From JASGDC01 sp047606545 (GTDB lineage Bacteria > Actinomycetota > Actinomycetes > Actinomycetales > Micrococcaceae), in NCBI GenBank assembly GCA_047606545.1, contig JASGEI010000010.1, forward strand, positions 1-64,000: DNA of 64,000 nt, read 5' to 3'. The position numbers and the translations under genes were made by a program. Under the pieces are notes generated by a model. The model saw only the letters and a program-made list of their open reading frames with translations. It did not search any database and was not told where the DNA came from. How positions within the stretch are numbered: position 1 is the stretch's first letter; every line of letters begins with the position of its first letter. Shown here piece by piece: positions 34,741 to 44,094 of the stretch.

Positions 34741-36278
34741 GACTCACTCCCCATAGCTTTCGCTCGCTTTTCAGCATCTTCAGCGGTCATTCCTGCCATC
34801 ATTAGACCAAGCACATCACGAGATGTATCTGGCGGAACGATACCTACAATTTTTCCTTTACATAGCACTGCGATTCGATCAGCAAGTTGCTCTACCTCAT
34901 CTAGCTCGCTAGATACGATAATTACTGGAATGCCCTTATCACGTTCATGGACGATACGTTTGTGGACGAATTCAATAGAACCAACGTCCAAACCACGGGT
35001 CGGCTGAGAAGCAATAAATAACTTCAAATCACGAGCTAACTCACGAGCCAAAATTACTTTCTGCTGATTACCACCAGATAGCTGACCAGCCTCTTTCTCA
35101 ATAGATTCGGTACGAATGTCAAACTCTTCTACTTTCTTATCAGCATTTTTTTCTAAGAATTTAGTATCTAAGCTAACACCATTTGAATAAGGGGGTTTAT
35201 CATACAAATCCAAAATTAGGTTTTCTTTAATTGAGAAATCTCCAACCATACCTTGGACACTTCGATCCTCTGGCACGAAACCTAAACCATAATCTAGAAT
35301 TTGCTTTACAGTTTTACCCACGAATTCATGCTCATTGAGCTTAATGGAACCATCAATATTCTTTTTCAAGCCAAGAATAGCTTCAGTTAACTCTGTCTGA
35401 CCGTTACCCTGCACACCGGCAATTACCAAGATTTCGCCTTCTGCAACATCGAAGGTAATACCATCAACTGAATGAACACCATTATCTTCAGTTACAACCA
35501 AGTCCTTAACTTGGAAAGTATGGTTCTTCGGGTTAGCTGGTTCTTTATCAACCTCTAAGTTTACAGCATGACCTACCATCAATGATGCTAACTCAGTTTC
35601 AGAAGCATTAGGGTCTGCATCTCCTACTACTTGACCGCGACGAATAACCGTAATCTTATCTGCAATTGCTTTTACCTCACGTAGTTTGTGGGTAATCATC
35701 ACGATGGAAGTACCATTAGATTTTAATTGACGGATAATATCCAATAATTCATCGATTTCTTGAGGTGTCAATACTGCAGTAGGCTCATCAAGAATTAAGA
35801 TTTTTGCATCATGCATCAATGCTTTAATAATCTCTACGCGCTGCTGGGCACCTACTGATAAGTCCTCTACCTTAGCATCTGGATCTACCTCAAGATTATA
35901 CTTCGTAGAAATATCACGAATTTTCTTCTTAGTGTATTCCAGGTCAAGCAGATCAGCTTTACCAGTTTTCTCACTACCTAATGCGACGTTTTCTGCAACA
36001 GTAAATACTGGAATCAACATGAAGTGCTGGTGCACCATACCGATACCCGCACGCATCGCATCTCCTGGACCATCGAAATGTGTCTCTTTATCATCAAGCA
36101 GAATTCGCCCGCTTGTCGGTTGGTAAAGTCCGTACAACACATTCATAAGTGTTGACTTACCTGCACCATTTTCACCAAGAAGACAGTGGACTTCACCTGA
36201 GTCGACCACTAAATCAATCGAATCATTTGCAGTAAAGTCGCCAAACTTTTTTGTAATTTTATCTAGTTCTAGCTTCAC
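34737..36278 (-). CDS. nupO: Nucleoside ABC transporter ATP-binding protein, two NBDs
   Basis: This 513-residue ATPase has two nucleotide-binding domains in tandem. NBD1 has Walker A GENGAGKSTLMNVLYG near residue 35, signature VEDLSVGAQQRVEI and Walker B ILILDEPTAVLTP near 158. NBD2 is degenerate in Walker A (GVQGNGQTELTEAILG near 290) but keeps signature LSGGNQQKVILARELARD near 397. This matches the sugar/nucleoside (RbsA-like, YufO) group, in which the second site is often altered. It is encoded 17 bases after the lipoprotein gene. Confidence 0.93.
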   Translation of the reverse strand: MKLELDKITKKFGDFTANDSIDLVVDSGEVHCLLGENGAGKSTLMNVLYGLYQPTSGRILLDDKETHFDGPGDAMRAGIGMVHQHFMLIPVFTVAENVALGSEKTGKADLLDLEYTKKKIRDISTKYNLEVDPDAKVEDLSVGAQQRVEIIKALMHDAKILILDEPTAVLTPQEIDELLDIIRQLKSNGTSIVMITHKLREVKAIADKITVIRRGQVVGDADPNASETELASLMVGHAVNLEVDKEPANPKNHTFQVKDLVVTEDNGVHSVDGITFDVAEGEILVIAGVQGNGQTELTEAILGLKKNIDGSIKLNEHEFVGKTVKQILDYGLGFVPEDRSVQGMVGDFSIKENLILDLYDKPPYSNGVSLDTKFLEKNADKKVEEFDIRTESIEKEAGQLSGGNQQKVILARELARDLKLFIASQPTRGLDVGSIEFVHKRIVHERDKGIPVIIVSSELDEVEQLADRIAVLCKGKIVGIVPPDTSRDVLGLMMAGMTAEDAEKRAKAMGSES

Positions 36279-36295
36279 TTCTCTACTTTTCTCTT

Positions 36296-37396
36296 CTAGT
36301 TAGATGGGGTTGCTGGTGAGGTAATAACTAATTTTCCAGAAGTAATCTGCTTCTTTAGTTGCTCGACCTCTTGTTTTGTTTGCGATGAAACTTTTGAATC
36401 GAAATTGTGGTAAGGAGCGATACCTACACCACCATTTGCAAGAGTTCCCACATAAGGTTTGTTAGTAAACTTCCCTGATTCATCGGCTTTAATAACATCT
36501 TCTACAGATAAGTCAGTACGTTTCATAACTGAAGTAATCATGTACTGCTGATACTGTGGTTGTGATTCATAACCATCGGCATCTACCCAAATCAAATTTA
36601 ACTTATTAGTGCCATCAGGATTTTGTCCTAACTCGCTAGCTAAAGTTGCAGTACCTGCACCTACTGGACCTGCTACTGGCATCACAATATCAGCACCCTG
36701 ATCAACAATGTTTTGGGTTACTTGCTTACCTTTTGCCACATCTTGGAAATCACCAGTAAAAGCACCGTTTTGCTTATCTTTGTTCCAACCGATTAACTTC
36801 ACATTCTTATGCTTAGTTTTGTTATAGTACTTCACACCATCAGCAAAACCATCCATATAGATAGTTACTGGCGGAATTGGTAAACCTCCATAGGTACCTA
36901 CTGCACCTGTTTTGGTCTGAGAAGCCGCTACATAACCACCCAAGAAAGCTGCCTGCGCAGTATCGAAGGTAATCGGCTTAACATTTGGCAACTGAGTCGA
37001 CGCATCGTCTACTGTCGCAAAATGGCGATTTGGATTATTAGTTGCGGTTACTTTAGTCGCATCAGCCAAGTTAAAACCGATGGTAATTGTTAAGTTACAT
37101 TTACCTTCCATCATTAAGTTCAAGTTTGGCTGATAATCAGTGATTGCCTGAGATTCTGCTGACTTAATGGTAATGCCTAATTCTTTCTGTGCATCCAATA
37201 GACCCTGATGACTCGACTGGTTAAACGATCTGTCGTTGAAACCACCATTATCTGAAACCATACAAGCGATGTAATTACTATTTGCCCCTGCTACTTTATC
37301 CTTTGGCGGAGGGGTTCCACAAGCTGTAAGGGCAGCAAGAGATGCTCCTACTACCGATATTTTCATTACTTTCTTACTTATAGAGCTATTTTTCAA
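36296..37396 (-). CDS. bmpA: BMP-family nucleoside-binding lipoprotein
   Basis: This 366-residue substrate-binding protein has a lipoprotein signal with lipobox LTAC near residue 25 (ALTACGTPPPK), so it is anchored outside the membrane. The Bmp/PnrA fold is shown by MVSDNGGFNDRSFNQSSHQGL near 47 and YVAASQTKTGAVGTYGG near 155. It binds nucleosides for the downstream transporter. The start codon is TTG, with a perfect AGGAGG five bases upstream. It heads the operon bmpA-nupO-nupP-nupQ-cdd-deoA-add. Confidence 0.92.
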   Translation of the reverse strand: MKNSSISKKVMKISVVGASLAALTACGTPPPKDKVAGANSNYIACMVSDNGGFNDRSFNQSSHQGLLDAQKELGITIKSAESQAITDYQPNLNLMMEGKCNLTITIGFNLADATKVTATNNPNRHFATVDDASTQLPNVKPITFDTAQAAFLGGYVAASQTKTGAVGTYGGLPIPPVTIYMDGFADGVKYYNKTKHKNVKLIGWNKDKQNGAFTGDFQDVAKGKQVTQNIVDQGADIVMPVAGPVGAGTATLASELGQNPDGTNKLNLIWVDADGYESQPQYQQYMITSVMKRTDLSVEDVIKADESGKFTNKPYVGTLANGGVGIAPYHNFDSKVSSQTKQEVEQLKKQITSGKLVITSPATPSN

Positions 37397-37510
37397 TCTA
37401 GCCTCCTATATCATGTACTAGCGACACTGCCAGGTAAATAAATTTTACCTTATTAGTTCGCTCTTAGCAAACTAAAAGCCACATACCATCGCCGGTTTTA
37501 TTCATAGCTT

Positions 37511-38737
37511 TTACCTTGGTTTTAAGCGGAAGTTAGCCTCATTATACTGAATGCTCGGAACGTCAGCAGCCAAGCCAGCTGCACGTGCCTGCTCATAGCA
37601 ATTCGGTAACACCGCTAGAACCTTATCAATATCCTCCTTAGTCGTAGTACTATTAAAAGTAAATCTTTGTACCCCCCGGGCTACCTCTTCGCTATACCCC
37701 ATAGCAAGTAGCACATGTGAAGGTTTTGGAACTCCAGCTGTACATGCAGAACCAGTAGACGTGGAAATTCCATTTAAGTCCAATAAGAAAAGTAATGAGT
37801 CACCTTCACAACCTGTAAAAGTAAAGTTAGCGTTAGTAGCTAGGCGTTTTTCCCGATGCCCAGAAAGCTTAATACCATCAATTTTTTCAGCTTCTGCAAT
37901 AAAGTAATCACGCAATTTAGTTAGTTTGGCAGTGCGCTCTTCACGAGTTGCAACCGCATGAGAAGCAGTTTCAGCAAAAGCTACGATGGCTGGGGCATCT
38001 AATGTTCCAGAACGAACTTCTCGCTCTTGTCCACCACCATGTATAACTGGCACAGGCTTTGCACTACGAGCAAGAACTAGCGCCCCTACTCCAAGTGGCC
38101 CACCTAGCTTATGACTGGAAATTGCCATTGAAGTCAAACCACTAGAAGCAAAATCTATTTCAACATTGCCAAAAGCTTGAACAGCATCTGAATGAAAAGG
38201 TACTTTGTAATGCTGACATATTTTTGCTATTTCTAGAATTGGTTCGATAGTACCAACTTCATTATTGGCCCACATACAAGTAACTAAAGCAATAGACTCA
38301 GCATCTTTTTTAAGATAATCAGCGATAAAATCAACATCAACTATCCCAGTTTTATCAATTGGGATAAATACTAGTTCTGCCTCTTCTGCGGTTTCTAGCC
38401 AAGTCACACAATCTAAAACGGCATGATGTTCAAAAGCTGGAACTAAAATTTTATTTTTCTTTGGCGATAACTCATGTTGCCACCAATATAGACCTTTAAT
38501 ACCTAAGTTATCGGCTTCAGTACCACCAGATGTAAAGATAATTTCTGAACTATGTGCCCCACAAGCTACAGCAAGTTTTTCACGGGCAAACTCAACTTGC
38601 ATCCGGCTATTACGACCATCTTGGTGTAATGAAGAAGGATTTCCGACAATATCGAGTGTATTGACGAAAGCTTGCTTTGCCACTTCATTAAGCGGTGAAG
38701 TAGCAGCATGATCCATATAAATCCTACTGTTTGGCAC
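37511..38737 (-). CDS. Cysteine desulfurase (NifS/IscS family)
   Basis: This PLP enzyme of about 408 residues moves sulfur from cysteine to an acceptor for Fe-S clusters or tRNA thiolation. YMDHAATSPL near the N-terminus, the PLP lysine in SISSHKLGGPLGVGAL near 200, and the catalytic Cys in STGSACTAGVPKPSHVLLAMGY near 330 are all present. I chose the GTG at 38737 because GGAG lies five bases upstream; a GTG at 38743 is too close. It overlaps the upstream glycosyltransferase gene by 14 bases, an odd coupling to a glycan operon. In many actinobacteria this type precedes mnmA, which is not seen here. Confidence 0.92.
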   Translation of the reverse strand: MPNSRIYMDHAATSPLNEVAKQAFVNTLDIVGNPSSLHQDGRNSRMQVEFAREKLAVACGAHSSEIIFTSGGTEADNLGIKGLYWWQHELSPKKNKILVPAFEHHAVLDCVTWLETAEEAELVFIPIDKTGIVDVDFIADYLKKDAESIALVTCMWANNEVGTIEPILEIAKICQHYKVPFHSDAVQAFGNVEIDFASSGLTSMAISSHKLGGPLGVGALVLARSAKPVPVIHGGGQEREVRSGTLDAPAIVAFAETASHAVATREERTAKLTKLRDYFIAEAEKIDGIKLSGHREKRLATNANFTFTGCEGDSLLFLLDLNGISTSTGSACTAGVPKPSHVLLAMGYSEEVARGVQRFTFNSTTTKEDIDKVLAVLPNCYEQARAAGLAADVPSIQYNEANFRLKPR

Positions 38738-39578
38738 TATCACTCCTGCCTTCTTGCTTTGTAAGCCATAAGTAAACAGCTCTACGTGCCATCGCTTGTG
38801 TTCTTGCTAAACTATCCCCGCGAATAATATCTATTTTAGTAATACTGTCAGGAGCTAATTTTTCGACTTCCCTATGAAAATTAGCAGCTTGAGCAGCTTG
38901 TTGTTTAGCGAGTTTTACACTCCATTGGGCATCACTAAGCCGGAAACTAGCAAGTGGTTCTTGAATTGCATATAAATCACCGTGAGCCAGCATTTTTACG
39001 TAGGTGCCAGCATCAATATAATATTCGTTATTGTCATTCCAATAACCGACCTCAGCTAATAACTCACGTTTTAATAGTACTGCTGCCGGTTCACCGAAAA
39101 TATTTGTACCAGCTAGTACTGTCTTTCGCATTGCAATTTTCCCAGGGACTAGCCCTGAAGCACCAGGAAGGCCTCGATTTTGGATTAAAACTTTTCCAGA
39201 TGCAGTAATAATATTTCTCGTGCAAGAAACTACTGAAACTCCTGGATTTTCTTCAAAAGCTTTAACTTGTTTTTCCAAAATATCTCTAGCTAGCATATCG
39301 TCACCACAAACTAACTTTAGATATTCACCAGTAGCTGCTTTCGAAACTCGATTCCAGTTTCTAAGAGCACCGCCACCACGTTCAGTAGGAGACAAAACAG
39401 TAACTTTGTCATGATTAGCATATTTATGTAAAATTTCGGCACTGTTATCAGTAGAAGAGTGATCCGCGACAATGACTTCATAGTCTTCATAGCTCTGATT
39501 TAGGATTGAGGCTAAAGTTTGTTCAATAAAATCTGCGTTGTTATAGCAAGGGATTACTACCGAAACCTTAGGTCTCAT
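38724..39578 (-). CDS. GT2 family glycosyltransferase
   Basis: This 284-residue GT-A enzyme begins MRPKVSVVIPCYNNADFIEQTLASIL, with the nucleotide-binding VIVADHSSTDNSAEIL near residue 38 and the catalytic-metal region LKLVCGDDMLARDILEKQV near 95. DD takes the place of the DXD motif. No membrane segment is seen, so it works in the cytoplasm or on the membrane surface. The ATG at 39578 overlaps the gtrA end by 11 bases; a longer frame starting with TTG at 39632 is less likely. Sugar and acceptor are unknown. Confidence 0.85.
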   Translation of the reverse strand: MRPKVSVVIPCYNNADFIEQTLASILNQSYEDYEVIVADHSSTDNSAEILHKYANHDKVTVLSPTERGGGALRNWNRVSKAATGEYLKLVCGDDMLARDILEKQVKAFEENPGVSVVSCTRNIITASGKVLIQNRGLPGASGLVPGKIAMRKTVLAGTNIFGEPAAVLLKRELLAEVGYWNDNNEYYIDAGTYVKMLAHGDLYAIQEPLASFRLSDAQWSVKLAKQQAAQAANFHREVEKLAPDSITKIDIIRGDSLARTQAMARRAVYLWLTKQEGRSDSAKQ

Positions 39579-40026
39579 AACCGCTTTCTTCACCTTTTTT
39601 GTTACGCTTAAACGAAAACTTATTATGTCCAATATAACTCAATAGTACTTGAATTACAGTCACACCTACAATAACCGGCACCACTGGATATTTTAAATAA
39701 TCTGCCAATATGCTCTGCATCACTACATTAAATCCAATAGTTACTATATTAGTTGTAGTAAATCTAACAAAATCAGTAAGAATTTTGCCTTTAACTTTAA
39801 ATACAAATTTACGGTAAGCAAAAAAGACAATAACCATACAGAAAAAACCATTAATGGCTGAGACTACTCCAGAAGGTACAGACATTGGAATTAAATACCG
39901 CAATAAAATATTGGAAACCATACTAAAAAGAGTGTTGACACCACCGACTAATAAAAAGGTGAATTTCTTATCGCTGACGATAGTTTTTACTATGTCAGTT
40001 AGACCAACAGTTTTACTCCGAATCAT
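39568..40026 (-). CDS. GtrA family membrane protein
   Basis: This 152-residue protein has four membrane helices and the GtrA signature FTFLLVGGVNTLFSMVSNILL near residue 25. GtrA proteins move undecaprenyl-linked or similar sugars across the membrane. I chose the ATG at 40026, which overlaps the upstream GT2 gene by 14 bases; a longer frame begins at 40095 but adds no family sequence. Its neighbours are the matching GtrB-like synthase and a GT-C-like transferase, a three-part glucosylation or glycan-modification set. Confidence 0.88.
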   Translation of the reverse strand: MIRSKTVGLTDIVKTIVSDKKFTFLLVGGVNTLFSMVSNILLRYLIPMSVPSGVVSAINGFFCMVIVFFAYRKFVFKVKGKILTDFVRFTTTNIVTIGFNVVMQSILADYLKYPVVPVIVGVTVIQVLLSYIGHNKFSFKRNKKGEESGYET

Positions 40027-41041
40027 CAGAATCTTTCTTCGGCTCGAAATTACCCAGCTGACTTGAATCTTTACTACTGTCATAACTAACGACATAAGCT
40101 GGTCGATTATGGGTATTATTAATTAACCTCCCTAAATACTTACCAATAACTCCAAGAGAAAGTAGTGCTACTACTCCAAAAAACAAAATTAGTAATACTG
40201 TGGAAGACCAACCTGGAACAGTATTACCACCAACAACGACAAAGACTAAATAAATCACATAGATAATTGAAATTAAACTACCAATTAAACCTAAAAAAGT
40301 AGCAATACGTAACGGAATATTAGTAAAATTCATAATACTATCTGCCGTTAGAATTAGCATTTTATATATCGGATACTTACTTTTACCAGCGATACGCTGT
40401 TCTCTTGTGAAATGCACCGTGCCGTATGGGAAATCAAACCATGGAATTAGCAATCGATATACCCGATTACGTTCTGGAAGTTGCGCTAGGACATTTAACA
40501 CCCTACGTGAGATTAACCGGTAGTCAGCGACATTATCAAGAATTTGCTGACCAGCAACTCGTCGCATTGTCCGATAATAAAATTTTGCCGAAGTTCGCTT
40601 AAACCAAGTATCACTTGAACGATCATTGCGAGCAGCATAAACTACATCAAGTTTTTCGTTTAACGCTTTTCGATACATATCGGGAATTAGCTCTGGGGGA
40701 TCTTGTAAATCTGCGTCTATCGTAATGGCATAAGAGCCGTAACAATTGCCATAACCTGCAGTGATAGCTGCTTGATGTCCACTATTTTTTGTTAGACGCA
40801 ACAGCCTTATACTGTCCCAATCTTTTTTAGCATTTAGAATTGCACGTGCAGTGTTATCGCTAGAGCCATCATCTACACAAATTACTTCATAACTGACCAA
40901 CATCTTATCAAGGACTAGGCGCAAGCGAGCAAAAAAATGTGGCAACGCATCTTCTTCGTTATACATCGGGATGATTATTGATAATTCAAACTCAGAATTA
41001 TTGTTACCTAATAACGGAATTATTTGCTCTGCTTGTTCCAT
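40013..41041 (-). CDS. GtrB/DPM1-like polyprenyl-phosphate glycosyltransferase
   Basis: This 342-residue GT2 enzyme should charge a polyprenyl phosphate with a sugar from a nucleotide donor. It reads ELSIIIPMYNEEDALPHFFARL near residue 18, VICVDDGSSDNTARAIL near 53 and ITIDADLQDPPELIPDMY near 105 (the DXD-like site with the QDPPE motif). Two C-terminal membrane helices (about 235-262 and 275-300) anchor it. It overlaps both neighbours, the large membrane transferase upstream and gtrA downstream. Confidence 0.9.
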   Translation of the reverse strand: MEQAEQIIPLLGNNNSEFELSIIIPMYNEEDALPHFFARLRLVLDKMLVSYEVICVDDGSSDNTARAILNAKKDWDSIRLLRLTKNSGHQAAITAGYGNCYGSYAITIDADLQDPPELIPDMYRKALNEKLDVVYAARNDRSSDTWFKRTSAKFYYRTMRRVAGQQILDNVADYRLISRRVLNVLAQLPERNRVYRLLIPWFDFPYGTVHFTREQRIAGKSKYPIYKMLILTADSIMNFTNIPLRIATFLGLIGSLISIIYVIYLVFVVVGGNTVPGWSSTVLLILFFGVVALLSLGVIGKYLGRLINNTHNRPAYVVSYDSSKDSSQLGNFEPKKDSDDSE

Positions 41042-43881
41042 GACAGTCTTGTTGCCTTAATAAAATAGAAACCAAAAGTCCAAAGAGTAATAATCAGTAT
41101 AGCAACCTTCCACGCATTAAATTCAATATCCCAACTTGGCGGAGTGAATTTAATAGTTACTGTTTTCCCTACTTGATCTGGGTTAATATGTGCAGTCATT
41201 AAATAGCCATGAGTTGGTTCATTAAAGGTGCCGACATCATCACCACCTTGAATTTGCATTCCTGGCCACATCAGCCTACTAAAACCAATATCACCACCTT
41301 GGGATGGGATGCTGTTAACTTTGAAACTCACGCTGTCTTCTGTACTGCTAACCACTTGGGCATTAACTCCTGAACTTTGCCAAGCTATACCACCAGAAGG
41401 CCCTACTGGGTTATCTCGAGTCCATACCACTGACTTTCCATTAGCTCGTACCACACTCCAACCAGCTGGTGGCTGATTATCATCAATGAAGTCTTGATCT
41501 GTAGCAAATTGATTAGGCGGACGTAAAATTTGGATAGTATCTACTTGAAGCTCATCGACTAGATCCATATTAGTTGCTTCATCTTGCTCAAAGAGTTTAT
41601 CTTTCAATGTATAACAAGTCTCTCCATGAGCACCCATACATAAATCTTTATTGTAATTTTTGTACTCGACTACGGAATATAGGTTATGAGTCTTTTTACC
41701 AGTAATGTACCAGTTATTCGAAGCCGCAGTTTCAGGATAAGGGTTTGGCGACAGCCACTTTGGGTTACCGACTACCATAATGTCATTCTTAGCTTCTGGA
41801 AGTATTTTTTGATAGTCTGCAAAATGTCGTGGAGCATTTAAATTAGTGTAACCTGATAAAAATTTATTATTAAAGAATGAAAGTTGAGAGCCAAGTACAG
41901 CTGCTGTAGTCAATAACATAACTGTAGCTATTGGTATTATTCGGAAATTCTCTGGAGCTGTATCAGATTTATGAAGCACAAGATAGCTAAGTGCTACACC
42001 AAGCAACACCACTAAATTAAGTCCAATATGAAAAGCAAATTCTGATGGGGTTTGTGACCATGATATGTAGAAACCTAAAATAACCAGTCCCAAAGCAAGT
42101 GCCAGTCTTGGTGTTGTTAAAAAAGCCATCGAACGGGATATAAATATTGCGAATAATACTAAGACACCAAATACTACAAATGGCTCAAAACGGATTGGAA
42201 ACCGCAATGGACCAAGATCTGAAGGTGCAATAGTTAACAATATGGAAATTACAGTAAAAGTTATAACGGCACTTATTTCTTTAAGATAAGTCTTTACTTT
42301 TCCATAGTCTACAAAAGCAAAGAGTGGCACAAACCAAGCTATGTAAGTGTATGGCATAGGATTATACTGATAGCCCCAAGTTCTAACTTGGGGCATTTGT
42401 GTCGGTGTAGCGGCTACAAACAGTGAACCTATACTGCTGACCAGCAACCCGTTATTACCAATATGGGAATCTCGATTACTAACATCTGCCGTTAATATCC
42501 CTGGCAAATAAACTACCAGTGCAACCAGTCCCAAAACTAAACCATTAAGCAACATAAGTGATATGGCTTTATACTGCTTAGCAAGCAAAGCCTCGATAAG
42601 TAACGCTATATACATCACAATTAGGATTATCGTGCCCTGCACATAACCAATCGTTACTAGCATATAACCAAAGAGAAACGGCAGGAATGGATTCTGAGTT
42701 TTATACATGAATCGTCGAGTGGCCCACCAAATCCAAGGTAGTATTGCCCAAATCATCAAATTTGTTACCCAAGATGTAACATCTCTAAATAGTGTGAATC
42801 CAGCTATTGGACCAGCGACACCGACCAACATCGCCCAAAAGTTATTTGCCTTGTAACTTTTGGCAACCATAAAAATACCGGTAGCTCCCAAACACATGAA
42901 AAAGCCTTTTAATAAAGCAGTAAAGATATATGCATCATCTATCTTTACTGCCAACACACCAATTAGCATAAACATAGGACTCCAGATACCCCACTGCCCT
43001 TCCGCAGTGTAGTTACCGGCCATCCATGCTGAGGAACTAAACTTCAACCACTCATGATTAAGGGTTGATTGTCCTATTTTGTACCAAATGCCATATGCAC
43101 CATTTTCCGTATCATCAAGGAAGAAGAACTTGTCATTATAAAACCATGCCATTAAAACTACGCCACAAGTAAGTATGGCTGTAGCCAAAAAAGCTTTTGT
43201 AGTGTTATAAAAGCTAGTATTTAATTTAGTTGATATGGAACTACTTGCCTGTTGCTTAGTTTCTTTACTTTTTACACCTGGTTTTGACTCAGAAGATCTT
43301 GAACTTGTTTTCTGTTGCTCCGACTTACCAATAGCACTAACTTCTACCGCTTTTTCACTAGTTTTTGCCTGCGGGATGCTTTCTTGTGGCGCTAGTTCAT
43401 CAGAGACCACCTGTTGCTTAGTTTCTTTACTTTTTACACCTGATTTTGACTCAGAAGATCTTAAATTTGTTTTCTGTTGCTCCGACTTACCAATAGCACT
43501 AACTTCTACCGCTTTTTCACTAGTTTTCTGATGCTCTGGTTTCGGATTAGAAGCAGGCTTTTCGACTTTTGGAATAGTAGTAATATCAATTTTGGAAGTT
43601 GGTGCATCAGAAGTTGATATTGGAGAATTTTCTTTTGGCTTCAGATTAGAGGATGTTACCTTTTTTGCTTCAAGTGGCACTAAAGATTCTAGTGGCGATA
43701 CAGACTCTGCTTCTAGTTTCGGTTCAGCTTTTAAGCTTCGTGATTGTGGTCTGGGGATATCTAGCTTTAAACGTTTTTTAAGTGCGTTCCGTATTAAGCC
43801 CCGTTCTGACACCTCACGGCGTTGCTTAGGCGGCACAGTCTTGTCTGTTGCCCTTGAACTCGGTTCAGTGTGTCTTGCCAC
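41020..43881 (-). CDS. Large polytopic membrane glycosyltransferase (GT-C-like)
   Basis: This 953-residue protein starts with a 230-residue cytoplasmic, Lys/Ser/Glu-rich region that contains two copies of a 39-residue repeat (KTSEKAVEVSAIGKSEQQKT...KETKQQ). A membrane helix (about 232-250) leads to an acidic first external loop, FFFLDDTENGAYGIW, typical of GT-C active sites, then ten or more helices, then an external globular domain (about 650-915) and a last helix. It is expected to transfer sugar from a lipid carrier, supplied by the two downstream genes, to a surface glycan or protein. The start is GTG behind GGAGGA. Confidence 0.8.
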   Translation of the reverse strand: MARHTEPSSRATDKTVPPKQRREVSERGLIRNALKKRLKLDIPRPQSRSLKAEPKLEAESVSPLESLVPLEAKKVTSSNLKPKENSPISTSDAPTSKIDITTIPKVEKPASNPKPEHQKTSEKAVEVSAIGKSEQQKTNLRSSESKSGVKSKETKQQVVSDELAPQESIPQAKTSEKAVEVSAIGKSEQQKTSSRSSESKPGVKSKETKQQASSSISTKLNTSFYNTTKAFLATAILTCGVVLMAWFYNDKFFFLDDTENGAYGIWYKIGQSTLNHEWLKFSSSAWMAGNYTAEGQWGIWSPMFMLIGVLAVKIDDAYIFTALLKGFFMCLGATGIFMVAKSYKANNFWAMLVGVAGPIAGFTLFRDVTSWVTNLMIWAILPWIWWATRRFMYKTQNPFLPFLFGYMLVTIGYVQGTIILIVMYIALLIEALLAKQYKAISLMLLNGLVLGLVALVVYLPGILTADVSNRDSHIGNNGLLVSSIGSLFVAATPTQMPQVRTWGYQYNPMPYTYIAWFVPLFAFVDYGKVKTYLKEISAVITFTVISILLTIAPSDLGPLRFPIRFEPFVVFGVLVLFAIFISRSMAFLTTPRLALALGLVILGFYISWSQTPSEFAFHIGLNLVVLLGVALSYLVLHKSDTAPENFRIIPIATVMLLTTAAVLGSQLSFFNNKFLSGYTNLNAPRHFADYQKILPEAKNDIMVVGNPKWLSPNPYPETAASNNWYITGKKTHNLYSVVEYKNYNKDLCMGAHGETCYTLKDKLFEQDEATNMDLVDELQVDTIQILRPPNQFATDQDFIDDNQPPAGWSVVRANGKSVVWTRDNPVGPSGGIAWQSSGVNAQVVSSTEDSVSFKVNSIPSQGGDIGFSRLMWPGMQIQGGDDVGTFNEPTHGYLMTAHINPDQVGKTVTIKFTPPSWDIEFNAWKVAILIITLWTFGFYFIKATRLSWNKQSK
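43248..43527 (-). repeat. Two 118-base direct repeats inside the GT-C-like gene
   Basis: Copies at 43248-43365 and 43410-43527 differ at only a few bases. The period is 162 bases (54 codons), so copy-number change keeps the frame. They encode the 39-residue Lys/Ser/Glu repeat of the cytoplasmic region. Confidence 0.85.
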
Positions 43882-43968
43882 TAAAAATAATCCTCCAAAT
43901 AATACTTTATATTTAGAATAGCCTAAATTTGGAAACCAATAAAAACTTATAAATTATCCATATAACTT

Positions 43969-44008
43969 CTCAAGCAACATTTGTATTACTCAAGCAACAT
44001 TTGTATTA
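43969..44008. repeat. Perfect 20-bp tandem duplication upstream of trmL
   Basis: The unit CTCAAGCAACATTTGTATTA occurs twice without a gap (43969-43988 and 43989-44008). It lies in the 213-base divergent region between the GT-C-like gene and trmL, and could be a recent slip duplication or a doubled binding site. Confidence 0.85.
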
Positions 44009-44082
44009 TCTGAACAAGATTATTTCATTTTCCAGGTTAAGTCTTTAACTCTACTTTGTGAAATTCAGCCATTTCGATGACG

Positions 44083-44088
44083 TAGAAT
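44083..44088 (+). promoter_or_regulatory. -10 box of a leaderless trmL promoter
   Basis: TAGAAT ends six bases before the trmL ATG at 44095, and no Shine-Dalgarno sequence is present. A transcript starting at the usual distance would begin at the ATG. Confidence 0.55.
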
Positions 44089-44094
44089 AACTAC

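Noticed and set aside
37432..37450. Short inverted repeat (AGGTAAA...TTTACCT) upstream of bmpA
   Set aside because: Seven-base A/T-rich arms are expected by chance; no T-tract or second copy.
43235..43531. 98-codon frame opposite the repeat region of the GT-C-like gene
   Set aside because: Mirror of the Lys/Ser-rich repeat; its own repeat simply reflects the DNA duplication.
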